Source of the DNA: Aquiluna sp.
GTDB lineage: Bacteria > Actinomycetota > Actinomycetes > Actinomycetales > Microbacteriaceae
DNA length: 26,174 nt
NCBI GenBank assembly: GCA_018402615.1
Contig: JAGYIH010000010.1
Coordinates: 1 to 26,174, forward strand
Reading direction: 5' to 3'
The notes below the pieces were generated by a model. It was not told the DNA's origin and ran no database searches. It saw only the letters and a list, made by a program, of their open reading frames with translations. Below are positions 9,301 to 15,603 of the stretch, one piece after another. Position 1 is the first letter of the stretch. Each line of letters starts with the position of its first letter. A program made the translations under genes and the position numbers.

Positions 9301-9421
9301 CGCGGCCTTCTACTTCGCGGGGGACAACCAGGAGGTTAGGCCAGCTTTGCTTGGTGAAACTGAGTTGAGTCAGCGATTAGCGGAGCTTAGAACAGCTCCT
9401 CCTCATTGGCTTGCTGTGTAG
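6362..9421 (+). CDS. adnB: AdnB-like subunit of AdnAB helicase-nuclease
   Basis: The 1019-residue motor and nuclease partner of AdnA. The superfamily 1A helicase motifs are complete: Walker A AGAGSGKT (K43), TFTRKAANEL, DEYQD (276-280), GDPNQSIYGWRGA, SWRSSRKIV, SVHAAKGLEWDLV and LAYVAFTRA. The C-terminal nuclease has the AdnB-type lead-in LRPMPQP, then H869, D929, D942 and K944 (DWKSGKRP) and the QLALYRIGLA motif, so it should cut DNA; it has no Fe-S cysteines, as usual for AdnB. Both subunits are somewhat shorter than my recollection of the mycobacterial pair (about 1055 and 1101 residues). The ATG lies inside the last codons of adnA (ATGGCTAA), so the subunits are translationally coupled. 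The last 35 bases overlap the opposing phosphotransferase-like gene. Confidence 0.92.
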   Translation: MAKFTAAQIFSVVSNFELTEEQIMAIEHATGSALVVAGAGSGKTELMSIRAMYLVANQLARPEQILGLTFTRKAANELSIRILDGLFALRESKYWPTGLGDEFQAPKVATYNSFGNEVFRQLALDIGYESDSTLITEAAAVALVKELLRNIDLQQFSALTDFDRTEPYLISLVLQAAGSLSDNLVDSEQAIATFQGFIDLASNLPQTPGGSMQRYAYTANYLAQAEINKLVFQIAGEYRKLKAERNLVDFSDQVALAYRAVDENPILLDYPHVMLDEYQDTSAIQTMLLAKLFSNSAVMAVGDPNQSIYGWRGASSANLENFATDFESQTSYSLSKSWRSSRKIVAAANRVSESLVNPGIAPVRLVPGRDFEDSVLAEIFGDEVSEAKAVSLWLSKNISPDTSAAILFRSKSAMATFSLELAALGLDFEVTGLSGLTEQPEVIDLIAALRVMIDPEAGIHLMRLLAGPRFRISARDLAKLHGYARTLTKLNRAAAGHPVSIIEALDEIRWSSNLKHAQFSKEAAKRFRVAGELIHRMRQSAGLNLTELAWSVVSELEIDIELYCYSRSKNPLANLQAFISRISEYEQSASRPSLPGLISWLDYALEHESFELPKSGAKKGVVQLMSVHAAKGLEWDLVAVTGLVEGSFPVGSKDSMGWLAAGKLPFELRKDSAQLPRLELQVESQKELDAAIKSFKAANRQHQLVEEQRLAYVAFTRASKSLYLTASYYKQGAANARPLAKFLTELLDASVATLVGEIPEVPAENPLANLVETASWPVDPLGQNRDLLRWAATEVETSKPRNLSESLELAALLEEQQEPLFAPRPFLPVRLSASKIVQLVTDPDAFYEQILRPMPQPHSDSAELGSNFHASLEQAFKNGSELEISDWAEEQKALGQNFLDSPFAGLSAHSVELPIEYAIAGTVVVCKLDAVFETAEGYLIVDWKSGKRPAQSDLETRAIQLALYRIGLAKVLGIGIEKISAAFYFAGDNQEVRPALLGETELSQRLAELRTAPPHWLAV

Positions 9422-10394
9422 CCTGAACAGTTGAACCGGTGCTCGAAGTGGTTCCAGAAATTCCCGCAAAACTGGTAGCTCGCAATGGTTTTAGACCGCC
9501 AGCGGCTAGCTGGTCTCTAAGTTCGTTGAGCAGGTCTTCGGCACGAGCAATCTCCTCGGAGGATTCAAACTCCAGGCAATAAACCAGCCAGCTGCCAAGT
9601 TCCAACTCCGCATATAGGGTGGCGCGCAGCGAAATGTTCTCGTCAGCCGCCGATCGAGCCGCCCGGTAGTGCAGTAGCGAATCCTCGAAAGTTGTTTCCA
9701 GAGCTCCGCCAGCAAGCCAGCGGAGGTCCTCAGCGGGGTCTGAAATACTCAACGCGGTCCAGTTTCCCACCCCGACAACCTGCTGATCGGTAACAAACAG
9801 CGAATCTTCGGTAATCGAACCGTGAATGACTGTCGGGTGGAAGCGGAATAGTGAAACATCCTCCAGGGCCTTTTCCCATCTCGAGAGCAGTTGCGGAGCA
9901 ACTCTGCCGGTGGCAGCAATCTTGTCAACCTCCGCTACCCGCTGATGAATAAGGTCGGCGCTTTGATATTCAGGTAGACCGGAGTCTCGAACCAGGGCCG
10001 GATCCAGTTCGTGAATCGTGGCCAGAGTGCTCGCAATTGACTGGCTGAATTTCCCCGGGGTGTAACGCGATAGGTCGGGCTTGTCTCCTCCCAGCAGGGT
10101 TAGCAACACCGCCTGCGAGCCATCCGTGTCTCGAACCTGACCCACCAGTTCTGGGATTTCAAAGGGCAGCGGGCCAGCCTGGGTAATTGCTCTGAGGCCC
10201 TCAAGTTCTAGCGCCAATTCCCTGGTGCCAGTCGGAGTTCGGGCGGACTTCAGAACGAAAGATTCATCGAGTTTGTCCCACAGTTGCAACTGTTCCAAGC
10301 TTGGGTTGGAAGCGTCAATTCGATAGTTTGTGAAGTTTTTGCCGGGGGCAGCGTCGGCTGCAAGCGCGGCTAATATCAAGGCAGGTCGTCCCAC
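9387..10394 (-). CDS. APH-fold phosphotransferase-like protein, probable pseudokinase
   Basis: A 335-residue protein with the aminoglycoside-phosphotransferase fold, at the place between adnB and uvrD2 where related genomes carry a phosphotransferase annotation. An N-lobe FVLKSA strand and the C-lobe VIHGSITEDS, VVGVGNW and ISDPAEDLRWL segments align with the kinase core. The key residues are changed: the catalytic HGD is HGS, the downstream Asn of HGDxxxxN is Ser, and the Mg-binding Asp of IDW is Asn. It is therefore unlikely to phosphorylate a drug and is probably a binding or structural protein. The C-terminal 30 residues are Ser/Thr/Gln-rich. I chose GTG at 10394, seven bases after TAACCT on the minus strand; a TTG two codons earlier would fall before the predicted transcription start. 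Its 3' end overlaps adnB by 35 bases. Confidence 0.75.
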   Translation of the reverse strand: MGRPALILAALAADAAPGKNFTNYRIDASNPSLEQLQLWDKLDESFVLKSARTPTGTRELALELEGLRAITQAGPLPFEIPELVGQVRDTDGSQAVLLTLLGGDKPDLSRYTPGKFSQSIASTLATIHELDPALVRDSGLPEYQSADLIHQRVAEVDKIAATGRVAPQLLSRWEKALEDVSLFRFHPTVIHGSITEDSLFVTDQQVVGVGNWTALSISDPAEDLRWLAGGALETTFEDSLLHYRAARSAADENISLRATLYAELELGSWLVYCLEFESSEEIARAEDLLNELRDQLAAGGLKPLRATSFAGISGTTSSTGSTVQATQQANEEELF

Positions 10395-10401
10395 CCGCAA
10401 A

Positions 10402-10434
10402 AGGTTAGTTTGTTGGGCGCAAATAAGGCCTTAT
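10402..10434. promoter_or_regulatory. Divergent promoter with 12-bp palindrome
   Basis: The 66-bp gap between the phosphotransferase-like gene and the UvrD2-like helicase gene holds a perfect palindrome, ATAAGGCCTTAT (10423-10434), and a minus-strand -10 TAACCT (10407-10402) for the phosphotransferase-like gene. The palindrome could be an operator for both genes or provide TTAT-type -10 elements. Function is inferred only from position and symmetry. Confidence 0.4.
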
Positions 10435-10460
10435 CGCCACGCCAAGCAAGAGGAATGTGA

Positions 10461-12092
10461 ATGAGTGCAGTGAAGTCTCCAGCGGAGATTCTTGCCGAGC
10501 TCGATGACTCTCAACAGCTTGCAGTGACCTCGCTTAAGGGTCCGGTCGCAATCATCGCGGGTGCCGGCAGTGGCAAGACTCGAACCATTTCGCATCGAAT
10601 TGCCTACGGCATTGCGACCGGTAGTTACACCGAGAGTCGACTGCTCGCATTGACCTACACCAACCGTGCCGCCGCAGAATTACGGACTCGGCTGCGCCAG
10701 CTCGGTGCGCCGAGTGTGGCGGTGAGAACCTTTCATTCTGCGGCTCTAGCGCAGTTGCAGTTCTTCTGGCCACAGCTAACCGAATCAATTTCGCCCAAGC
10801 TCGTCACGCAGAAGTCACCGATGTTGGCCGAGGTGCTGAGCGGCATGAACATTCGGGTCTCCGAACAGGAGCGCTTTGCACTGCAATCTGAAATCGAATT
10901 CCTTCGATACGCAATGCTCGAGGTCTCTGACTACCCGAATTTAGATCGCCCAAAACTTGCACTCAATGCCGAAAAATTTGTTGAGTTTTTCAAGGCTTAC
11001 GAGTTGTTCAAGCAGCAGAGGCGGGTGGTGGACTGGGAGGATGCCATTTTGCTCACCACGGGAATGCTCCGCAACGAGACTCGAATGCTCAGCCACGTTC
11101 AGCAGCAGTATCGGTTTTTTACCGTGGATGAGTACCAAGACATCTCCCCACTTCAGCAGGCTCTTTTGGAGACTTGGCTTGGAGAGCGCGATGAGCTCTG
11201 CGTTGTTGGGGATCCAAGGCAAACCATCTACAGCTTTACCGGTGCGTCGAGCGAATTCCTGCTCGGTTTTGCAGATCGCTTTCCTCACGCCAGCGTGATT
11301 GAGCTTGATCGTAATTACCGCTCCTCGCAGGAGATCGTGGCACTGGCGAATCGGGTGTCACCTGACTCGCCGTTGGTTGCCGTTCGCCAGCTCAGTTCGC
11401 ATCCAAGGGTCCATAGCTATAGCTCTGCTGCCGAGGAGGCCCAAAAAGTTGCTCTGCAGGTGTTGGAGACATCAAAGACAAACCCGTTGCGTTCGATTTC
11501 AGTTTTGGCCCGGACCAACTCTCAGTTGGTTCAGGTTGAGAAGGAACTGAGGGGACTTGGTGTGGAGACGCAGCTGCGTGGTGCTGGCAAGTTCTTCCGG
11601 CGCCCAGAGGTGATGCATGCCTATGCCGCAATCAGGGCGCTAAAGACTGGTGAGTCGACAGAACCGCTGTTTGTTCGGGTTTCTCAAATATTGACTGCCC
11701 TTGGATGGAGCTCGCGCCCTGCGCCCGGTGTCAAGTGGGAGGGATTGAACTGGTTTGTGGAGGTGCTGGATCAGCTCGGTGACGTCCAACTCGATGAGTA
11801 CTTGCGTGAACTTGATGAATGGGAGAGCTCTGGCCATGAGCCAGAGCGTGAGGCGGTAACGCTCGCCACCATTCATGGAACCAAGGGGTTGGAGTGGGAA
11901 ACAGTCTTTTTGGTTGGGGTAAATAAGGGAATCTTCCCAATTGCCTATGCCAAAACCGACTCTGACAAGGCCGAGGAGCGGCGCCTGTTTTATGTTGCGC
12001 TTACCAGGGCCCAGTCCTCACTTTCAATCTCCTACTCAAAAGAGAAGGGTGCCTCAGACTTCATTGAGCTTTGTGGCAACCACAGTTCTTAG
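10461..12092 (+). CDS. uvrD2: UvrD2-like SF1A DNA helicase, short form
   Basis: A 543-residue 3'-5' DNA helicase of the UvrD/Rep family, placed as UvrD2 is placed in other actinobacteria, after adnB and beside the ThiF-like gene. Motifs run in order: DDSQQLAV (Q motif), AGAGSGKT (K39), ALTYTNRAAAEL, FTVDEYQD (223-227), GDPRQTIYSFTGA, NYRSSQEIV, TIHGTKGLEWETV and RLFYVALTRAQ. Mycobacterial UvrD2 is about 700 residues, with an HRDC domain and a tetracysteine C-terminal domain; this protein stops soon after motif VI and has neither. The ATG is preceded by GAGG at a good distance. The last 32 bases overlap the opposing ThiF-like gene. Probable roles are repair or replication restart; the missing domains leave unclear whether it unwinds DNA alone or needs a partner. 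Confidence 0.87.
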   Translation: MSAVKSPAEILAELDDSQQLAVTSLKGPVAIIAGAGSGKTRTISHRIAYGIATGSYTESRLLALTYTNRAAAELRTRLRQLGAPSVAVRTFHSAALAQLQFFWPQLTESISPKLVTQKSPMLAEVLSGMNIRVSEQERFALQSEIEFLRYAMLEVSDYPNLDRPKLALNAEKFVEFFKAYELFKQQRRVVDWEDAILLTTGMLRNETRMLSHVQQQYRFFTVDEYQDISPLQQALLETWLGERDELCVVGDPRQTIYSFTGASSEFLLGFADRFPHASVIELDRNYRSSQEIVALANRVSPDSPLVAVRQLSSHPRVHSYSSAAEEAQKVALQVLETSKTNPLRSISVLARTNSQLVQVEKELRGLGVETQLRGAGKFFRRPEVMHAYAAIRALKTGESTEPLFVRVSQILTALGWSSRPAPGVKWEGLNWFVEVLDQLGDVQLDEYLRELDEWESSGHEPEREAVTLATIHGTKGLEWETVFLVGVNKGIFPIAYAKTDSDKAEERRLFYVALTRAQSSLSISYSKEKGASDFIELCGNHSS

Positions 12093-13065
12093 CCGTTACC
12101 TCGAGTTGCATGATATTTGAGTGGCGGTCCATTCGGGTCACCACTGGGCTTGACTCAATAGCCCCAAAGTCGATGAGGTTTAGTCCAAGACTCAGCCCGA
12201 TTGATGCCGCAAAGAGGGCAATCGAGCTGTCCGCCAAATCCCTCTCAAGGGATGCTAACTGTGGCGCTGTCCTGGCCCAATTTGGGTCTGCTTCCAAACT
12301 CTGGATTTCCAGGCATGCCAGACACGGCGTGACGCCGGGAATTACAAGTTGCGAAATCAGTACTCCAGACTCGGAAACCACAACCCCCAGGTGCGCAATA
12401 TCGCGGCTGAGCCATTGCGCGTATTGGTTTGGAGAAAGCACATCGTTGGCCAAAATAATCGCCAGGTCGGTTCGATCGTAAGTCTGGGTGACTCGGGAAT
12501 GAAGCTCAACCTTTCCGCCGCTGATAAGTCGCCTCGCAGCCTTTGCCCTTTGATTACCGAGCTCTGCGATGGGGTAGCCCAGGTCCAAAGTGTCAGCATT
12601 GGTTACTGACTTTTGGTCGGTTGTGAATATGGTTCCAATTCCGCTGGCCCCCAAACCCTTTGCAATGAGAAGCCCGGTTCGATTCAGGCTTGAAACAAAC
12701 ACCTTGGAGTTATTCCGCTTCGAGAGCGCGGCAGCTGGGTCTGAGTGCTCAAGCAAATACAGTCGCATGATTTCGCTGAACTGTCGCTCGATATCAAGAC
12801 TGCTAGATTCCGGCAAGAAAGAAGAGGTTTTTTGCAACAGCGGCCCGATTCGGTCGAGTAAAGACGTTGTGGTCCTGCTGTCCGCCCTGGCCATCAGCGG
12901 AAGATCTGATAACTGGTTGTCCGCGATGCCCGCTTCCAAGTAGTCGAGCACTCGCGCTTCTTGCTCGCTCAGATTCTCAAGCACGAGTCGATTCGGGGAG
13001 CCATAGGCCCGGGTCTGATTATTCAGCCAGAGCCTTGCCAGCGAGGGATTTATTTGCTTGACCAT
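12061..13065 (-). CDS. ThiF/E1-superfamily protein with zinc-site cysteines
   Basis: A 334-residue protein of the ThiF/MoeB/E1-like group often labelled TOMM precursor leader peptide-binding protein in actinobacteria; I recall a comparable gene (Rv3196) near uvrD2 in Mycobacterium. The Rossmann-like part starts at KVFVSSLNRTGLLIA (121-135), followed by GLGASGIGTIFTTD and an ELGNQRAKAA segment. The Gly-rich loop is weak (SSLNRTG rather than GxGxxG). Four cysteines fit a structural zinc site: C248 and C251 (CLAC), then C328 and C330 (CGC) at the C-terminus. No azole-forming or precursor-peptide genes are nearby, so natural-product chemistry is not supported. The ATG lies six bases after a minus-strand TAACTT, so it is probably leaderless; no Shine-Dalgarno is seen. 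The 3' end overlaps the UvrD2-like gene by 32 bases. Confidence 0.75.
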   Translation of the reverse strand: MVKQINPSLARLWLNNQTRAYGSPNRLVLENLSEQEARVLDYLEAGIADNQLSDLPLMARADSRTTTSLLDRIGPLLQKTSSFLPESSSLDIERQFSEIMRLYLLEHSDPAAALSKRNNSKVFVSSLNRTGLLIAKGLGASGIGTIFTTDQKSVTNADTLDLGYPIAELGNQRAKAARRLISGGKVELHSRVTQTYDRTDLAIILANDVLSPNQYAQWLSRDIAHLGVVVSESGVLISQLVIPGVTPCLACLEIQSLEADPNWARTAPQLASLERDLADSSIALFAASIGLSLGLNLIDFGAIESSPVVTRMDRHSNIMQLEVTAKNCGCHKAQ

Positions 13066-13077
13066 CCAGAAAAGTTA
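13066..13077 (-). promoter_or_regulatory. -10 element for leaderless ThiF-like gene
   Basis: On the minus strand TAACTT (13077-13072) is followed by six bases and then the ATG, placing the predicted transcription start at the start codon. No -35 box is convincing. Confidence 0.45.
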
Positions 13078-13115
13078 GGCCTTGATTGCAATTGCCGCAT
13101 TGCGTTTTCCACAGC

Positions 13116-14387
13116 CTAGCCATCGAGGAACTTGCGCAACTCGGTGTCAAAGTCGTCACCGGAATCGCTCAGGCGCATGATCAGTTGCTCTGGGTTTTGG
13201 ACTTCCTGTTCGTTTGGCAGCATGTCCGGGTGACTCCAGATACTGTCCGTCTTGGCAACGCCTATTCGCTCGTGCAGCAACTGCCACATCTGCTTTGCCT
13301 CGCGTCGAAGCTTTGGTTTTAGCTCTAGACCTAGCAGGGTCTGGAAGGTCTTTTCCAAAGCACCAGAGGAGGCGCGATGCCTGTTGAAAAGTTCGGTGAT
13401 TGAGGATATCGAGGGCAGCCTCTTGCTGGCCGATTCGGAAATGAAGTCAGCCCACCCCTCAATCAATGCAAGCGTGAGCTCGATTCTAGAAAGCGCAAGC
13501 TCTTGCTCTTCGGTGCGCTGAGAAATCAGAGCGCCTGCCTGCATGAGTTGATTCAGCGAGTCTTGATCGGTCGGGTCAATTCCTTCCGCAAGTGATTGAA
13601 TTTGCTCAACATCGACTTTTAGTCCGGCGGCGAACTCCCTAACCTGAGTAACGATGTGATCCCCAAGCCACTTATTTGAGCTGTAGAGACTAGAAATTGC
13701 CAATTCGCGGGTGGCTAGAAAAATCATCACTTCGGAGCGCGGAGTGGAAATGTCGGTCATCAAATTAGAGATATTTTGAGAGACCATTGAGGGCCTTGGG
13801 CTAATGGGGATTCCGATTTCGGACCCCATCAGGGTCTGGTTTGAAAGCTTTCCCACAGCCTGGCCCAGCTGCATGGCGAAAATCGAGGCCCCCGCATTTG
13901 AGATAAAGCTTTTAGCTGGCCCCATCATCTCGCTGAGTTCTTCCGGCATCAGCTTGTCCAAGTTTTCCGTAAGGGCCTTTGACATGCTTAGGGCAACGGG
14001 TTCCGAGAGTTGTTTATAAAGATGCATGGCGTCTGAAACCCAGGTTGTCCTGCTTAAAACTTTCAATGGTTGGCTATTGGCAAACTCGGTAACCCCTTGA
14101 AGCCAAAGAGCGGCCATCTCGAAAGCGCTCTGAAGCTCGTTTGAGACCGCATCGGATCCGTGCTGGTCTTTTTTGGCAATCTGAGTTGCCTGGTCGTTGG
14201 CGAGTTTCCAGTTCACTGGCTCGTCGGAAGCGGAAAACATGTTCTGGAGCTGAGAGAACATTTGACCCATGGCGGCCGGATTTTGCCAAAGCCCCGCAAT
14301 TTTGGCAATGTCCTGCTCGGTCGCTGCGTCGCCCAGCATTTTGCGAATGAGCTCTTCCAGCTCATCTCTTCCCATGTTCTCGTCCAA
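13116..14387 (-). CDS. Zincin_2 (DUF2342/TIGR03624-like) family protein, possibly inactive
   Basis: A 423-residue protein of the actinobacterial zinc-dependent metalloprotease-like family that sits near uvrD2. Recognisable blocks are the N-terminal helix with NPAAMGQMFSQLQ, the block FLATRELAISSLY (223-235), ALIEGWADFI (307-316), FNRHRASSGALEKTFQTLLG and the closing IWSHPDMLP. In relatives the central block reads RExAH, and the Glu and His are the presumed zincin residues. Here the Glu (E228) is kept but the His position is I231, so catalysis is doubtful. I chose TTG at 14387 because GGAAGGG lies at good spacing before it; an ATG five codons in (14375) has no comparable site. It is divergent from the YlbL-like gene across 138 bp. 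The ThiF-like gene follows 50 bases downstream on the same strand. Confidence 0.82.
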   Translation of the reverse strand: MDENMGRDELEELIRKMLGDAATEQDIAKIAGLWQNPAAMGQMFSQLQNMFSASDEPVNWKLANDQATQIAKKDQHGSDAVSNELQSAFEMAALWLQGVTEFANSQPLKVLSRTTWVSDAMHLYKQLSEPVALSMSKALTENLDKLMPEELSEMMGPAKSFISNAGASIFAMQLGQAVGKLSNQTLMGSEIGIPISPRPSMVSQNISNLMTDISTPRSEVMIFLATRELAISSLYSSNKWLGDHIVTQVREFAAGLKVDVEQIQSLAEGIDPTDQDSLNQLMQAGALISQRTEEQELALSRIELTLALIEGWADFISESASKRLPSISSITELFNRHRASSGALEKTFQTLLGLELKPKLRREAKQMWQLLHERIGVAKTDSIWSHPDMLPNEQEVQNPEQLIMRLSDSGDDFDTELRKFLDG

Positions 14388-14525
14388 TTTGCACCCTTCC
14401 CACTCTCGACGCTACATCGCCAAGGTTGCGCAGGTCGGTTGAATACGTTCAGCAATTTCACATGTTCGCCGAGGGCGTTAGTTTCGATGCGCGGGTAATT
14501 TGCATGGGAATCTAGCATTGGGGCA
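14388..14525. promoter_or_regulatory. Divergent promoter region, zincin_2 / ylbL-like
   Basis: On the plus strand TAGCAT (14513-14518) lies seven bases before the ATG at 14526, fitting a leaderless mRNA. On the minus strand TAGCGT (14414-14409) would give a leader of roughly 15 bases carrying the GGAAGGG site before the TTG at 14387. I see no clear -35 for either gene. Confidence 0.45.
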
Positions 14526-15593
14526 ATGACTTTTTTCAATGGCAGTTCAAATACCAGTAAGCGTTCGCTTGCGGGTTGGGCGACTCTGAGCCTATTTCTC
14601 ATAGCCCTGGGTGGGGTTGTGCTGATACCGACTGGTTTTGTAATCGAGAGGCCGGGCCAAGTGTTCAATGTCATGGCGCAGATCGATGGCCGCCCGGTGA
14701 TCTCCAGTTCGGACCTAGAGGTATTCGAATCCGATTCCCGTTTTGATGTGACCACGGTTTCACTTGTCGGAAATCGCGAGTCAACTCCGGGCTGGATTCA
14801 AGTGCTTTTTGCTTGGGCGGACCCCAGTCAAATTGTGTTGCCGCTGGATGAGGTTTACCCGCCAAACCGAACAACTGAAGAGGTCCGGGCTGAGTCCAGT
14901 GCGATGATGGAAATTTCACAGCAGGACTCAATTGCTGTGGCACTTCGGGATTTGGGTTATGAGGTGCCGCGCAGCCTTTACGTGAGCACTGTTTTGGAGG
15001 GCACCCCAGCCTCCAGATTGCTTGTGGGTGGTGACTTCGTGCTATCTGCCAACGGGGTTTCCGTGACAACTTTTGAGGAGCTGCGCTCCCAGATTCAGCT
15101 CAGTCTTGGCCAGCCAATGGAGATCCTGGTGCTTCGCGATGGGCGAGAAATTGTCATCGACATCACTCCTGAGTTCAAAGTGGACGCTTACGTAATAGGC
15201 GCCATGATTGGTTACACGTATGACTTCCCGGTAGAGATTTCTCTTCAGCTGGGAAACGTTGGAGGCCCCAGCGGAGGTCTAATGTTTGCCCTGGGCATTA
15301 TCGATGCCCTGACTCCGGGTTCTCTTGCAGGTGCAAACCATGTTTCGGGAACCGGAACCATCTCCCCGGGGGGCGAGGTCGGACCGATTGGTGGAATCGA
15401 ACTAAAGATGATTGCAGCGCGGGATTCAGGGGCAAATTTGTTCCTCGCACCTGCCGGAAATTGCAATGAGGTAATTGACAGTGTTCCCGAAGGTCTTAGC
15501 GTTGTGGCAGTGAGAGACTTGTCGGAAGCAAAAAGTGCGGTCGAGGCCCTAGCCAAGGGTCTTGCTTTGCCCGCACTCGGATGCAGCAATTAG
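14526..15593 (+). CDS. YlbL-type PDZ / Lon-like Ser-Lys membrane protease
   Basis: A 355-residue membrane-anchored protease. A single N-terminal transmembrane segment (about 18-38) precedes an extracytoplasmic region; a PDZ domain (about 145-215) contains the VLEGTPASRLLVGGDFVLSANG peptide-binding core. The C-terminal Lon-type (S16) domain has a Ser-Lys dyad: S249 in GGPSGGLMFAL and K294 in GGIELKMIAA, with the usual 45-residue spacing, so it should be active. It is the family of Bacillus YlbL and mycobacterial Rv3194c. The ATG is seven bases after a -10 box and has no Shine-Dalgarno, so leaderless initiation is likely. It ends ten bases before the UPF0182 gene, whose ribosome binding site overlaps this stop (TAGGAG), so the two are co-transcribed; substrates are unknown. 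Confidence 0.9.
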   Translation: MTFFNGSSNTSKRSLAGWATLSLFLIALGGVVLIPTGFVIERPGQVFNVMAQIDGRPVISSSDLEVFESDSRFDVTTVSLVGNRESTPGWIQVLFAWADPSQIVLPLDEVYPPNRTTEEVRAESSAMMEISQQDSIAVALRDLGYEVPRSLYVSTVLEGTPASRLLVGGDFVLSANGVSVTTFEELRSQIQLSLGQPMEILVLRDGREIVIDITPEFKVDAYVIGAMIGYTYDFPVEISLQLGNVGGPSGGLMFALGIIDALTPGSLAGANHVSGTGTISPGGEVGPIGGIELKMIAARDSGANLFLAPAGNCNEVIDSVPEGLSVVAVRDLSEAKSAVEALAKGLALPALGCSN

Positions 15594-15603
15594 GAGAAAA
15601 CGC

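Noticed and set aside
9387..10394. An antibiotic-resistance phosphotransferase
   Set aside because: The catalytic and metal-binding residues are replaced, and the gene sits in a conserved repair neighbourhood rather than a mobile context.
3514..12092. A novel anti-phage helicase/nuclease system made of three helicases
   Set aside because: Order, motifs and domain layout match the chromosomal AdnA-AdnB-UvrD2 repair genes of actinobacteria; no defence-island or mobile genes flank them.
12061..13065. A thiazole/oxazole-modified peptide (TOMM) biosynthesis cluster
   Set aside because: Only one degenerate ThiF-like gene is present; no YcaO, dehydrogenase or precursor peptide gene is nearby.
14213..14755. 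180-codon minus-strand open frame across the zincin_2 / YlbL-like junction
   Set aside because: It is antisense to the well-supported YlbL-like gene, lies in another frame of the zincin_2 gene and covers both promoters; its translation has no recognisable domain.
15562..15603. Longer N-terminus for the UPF0182 gene
   Set aside because: The extension overlaps the end of the YlbL-like gene and lacks a ribosome binding site, whereas GTG 15604 has AGGAG seven bases upstream.
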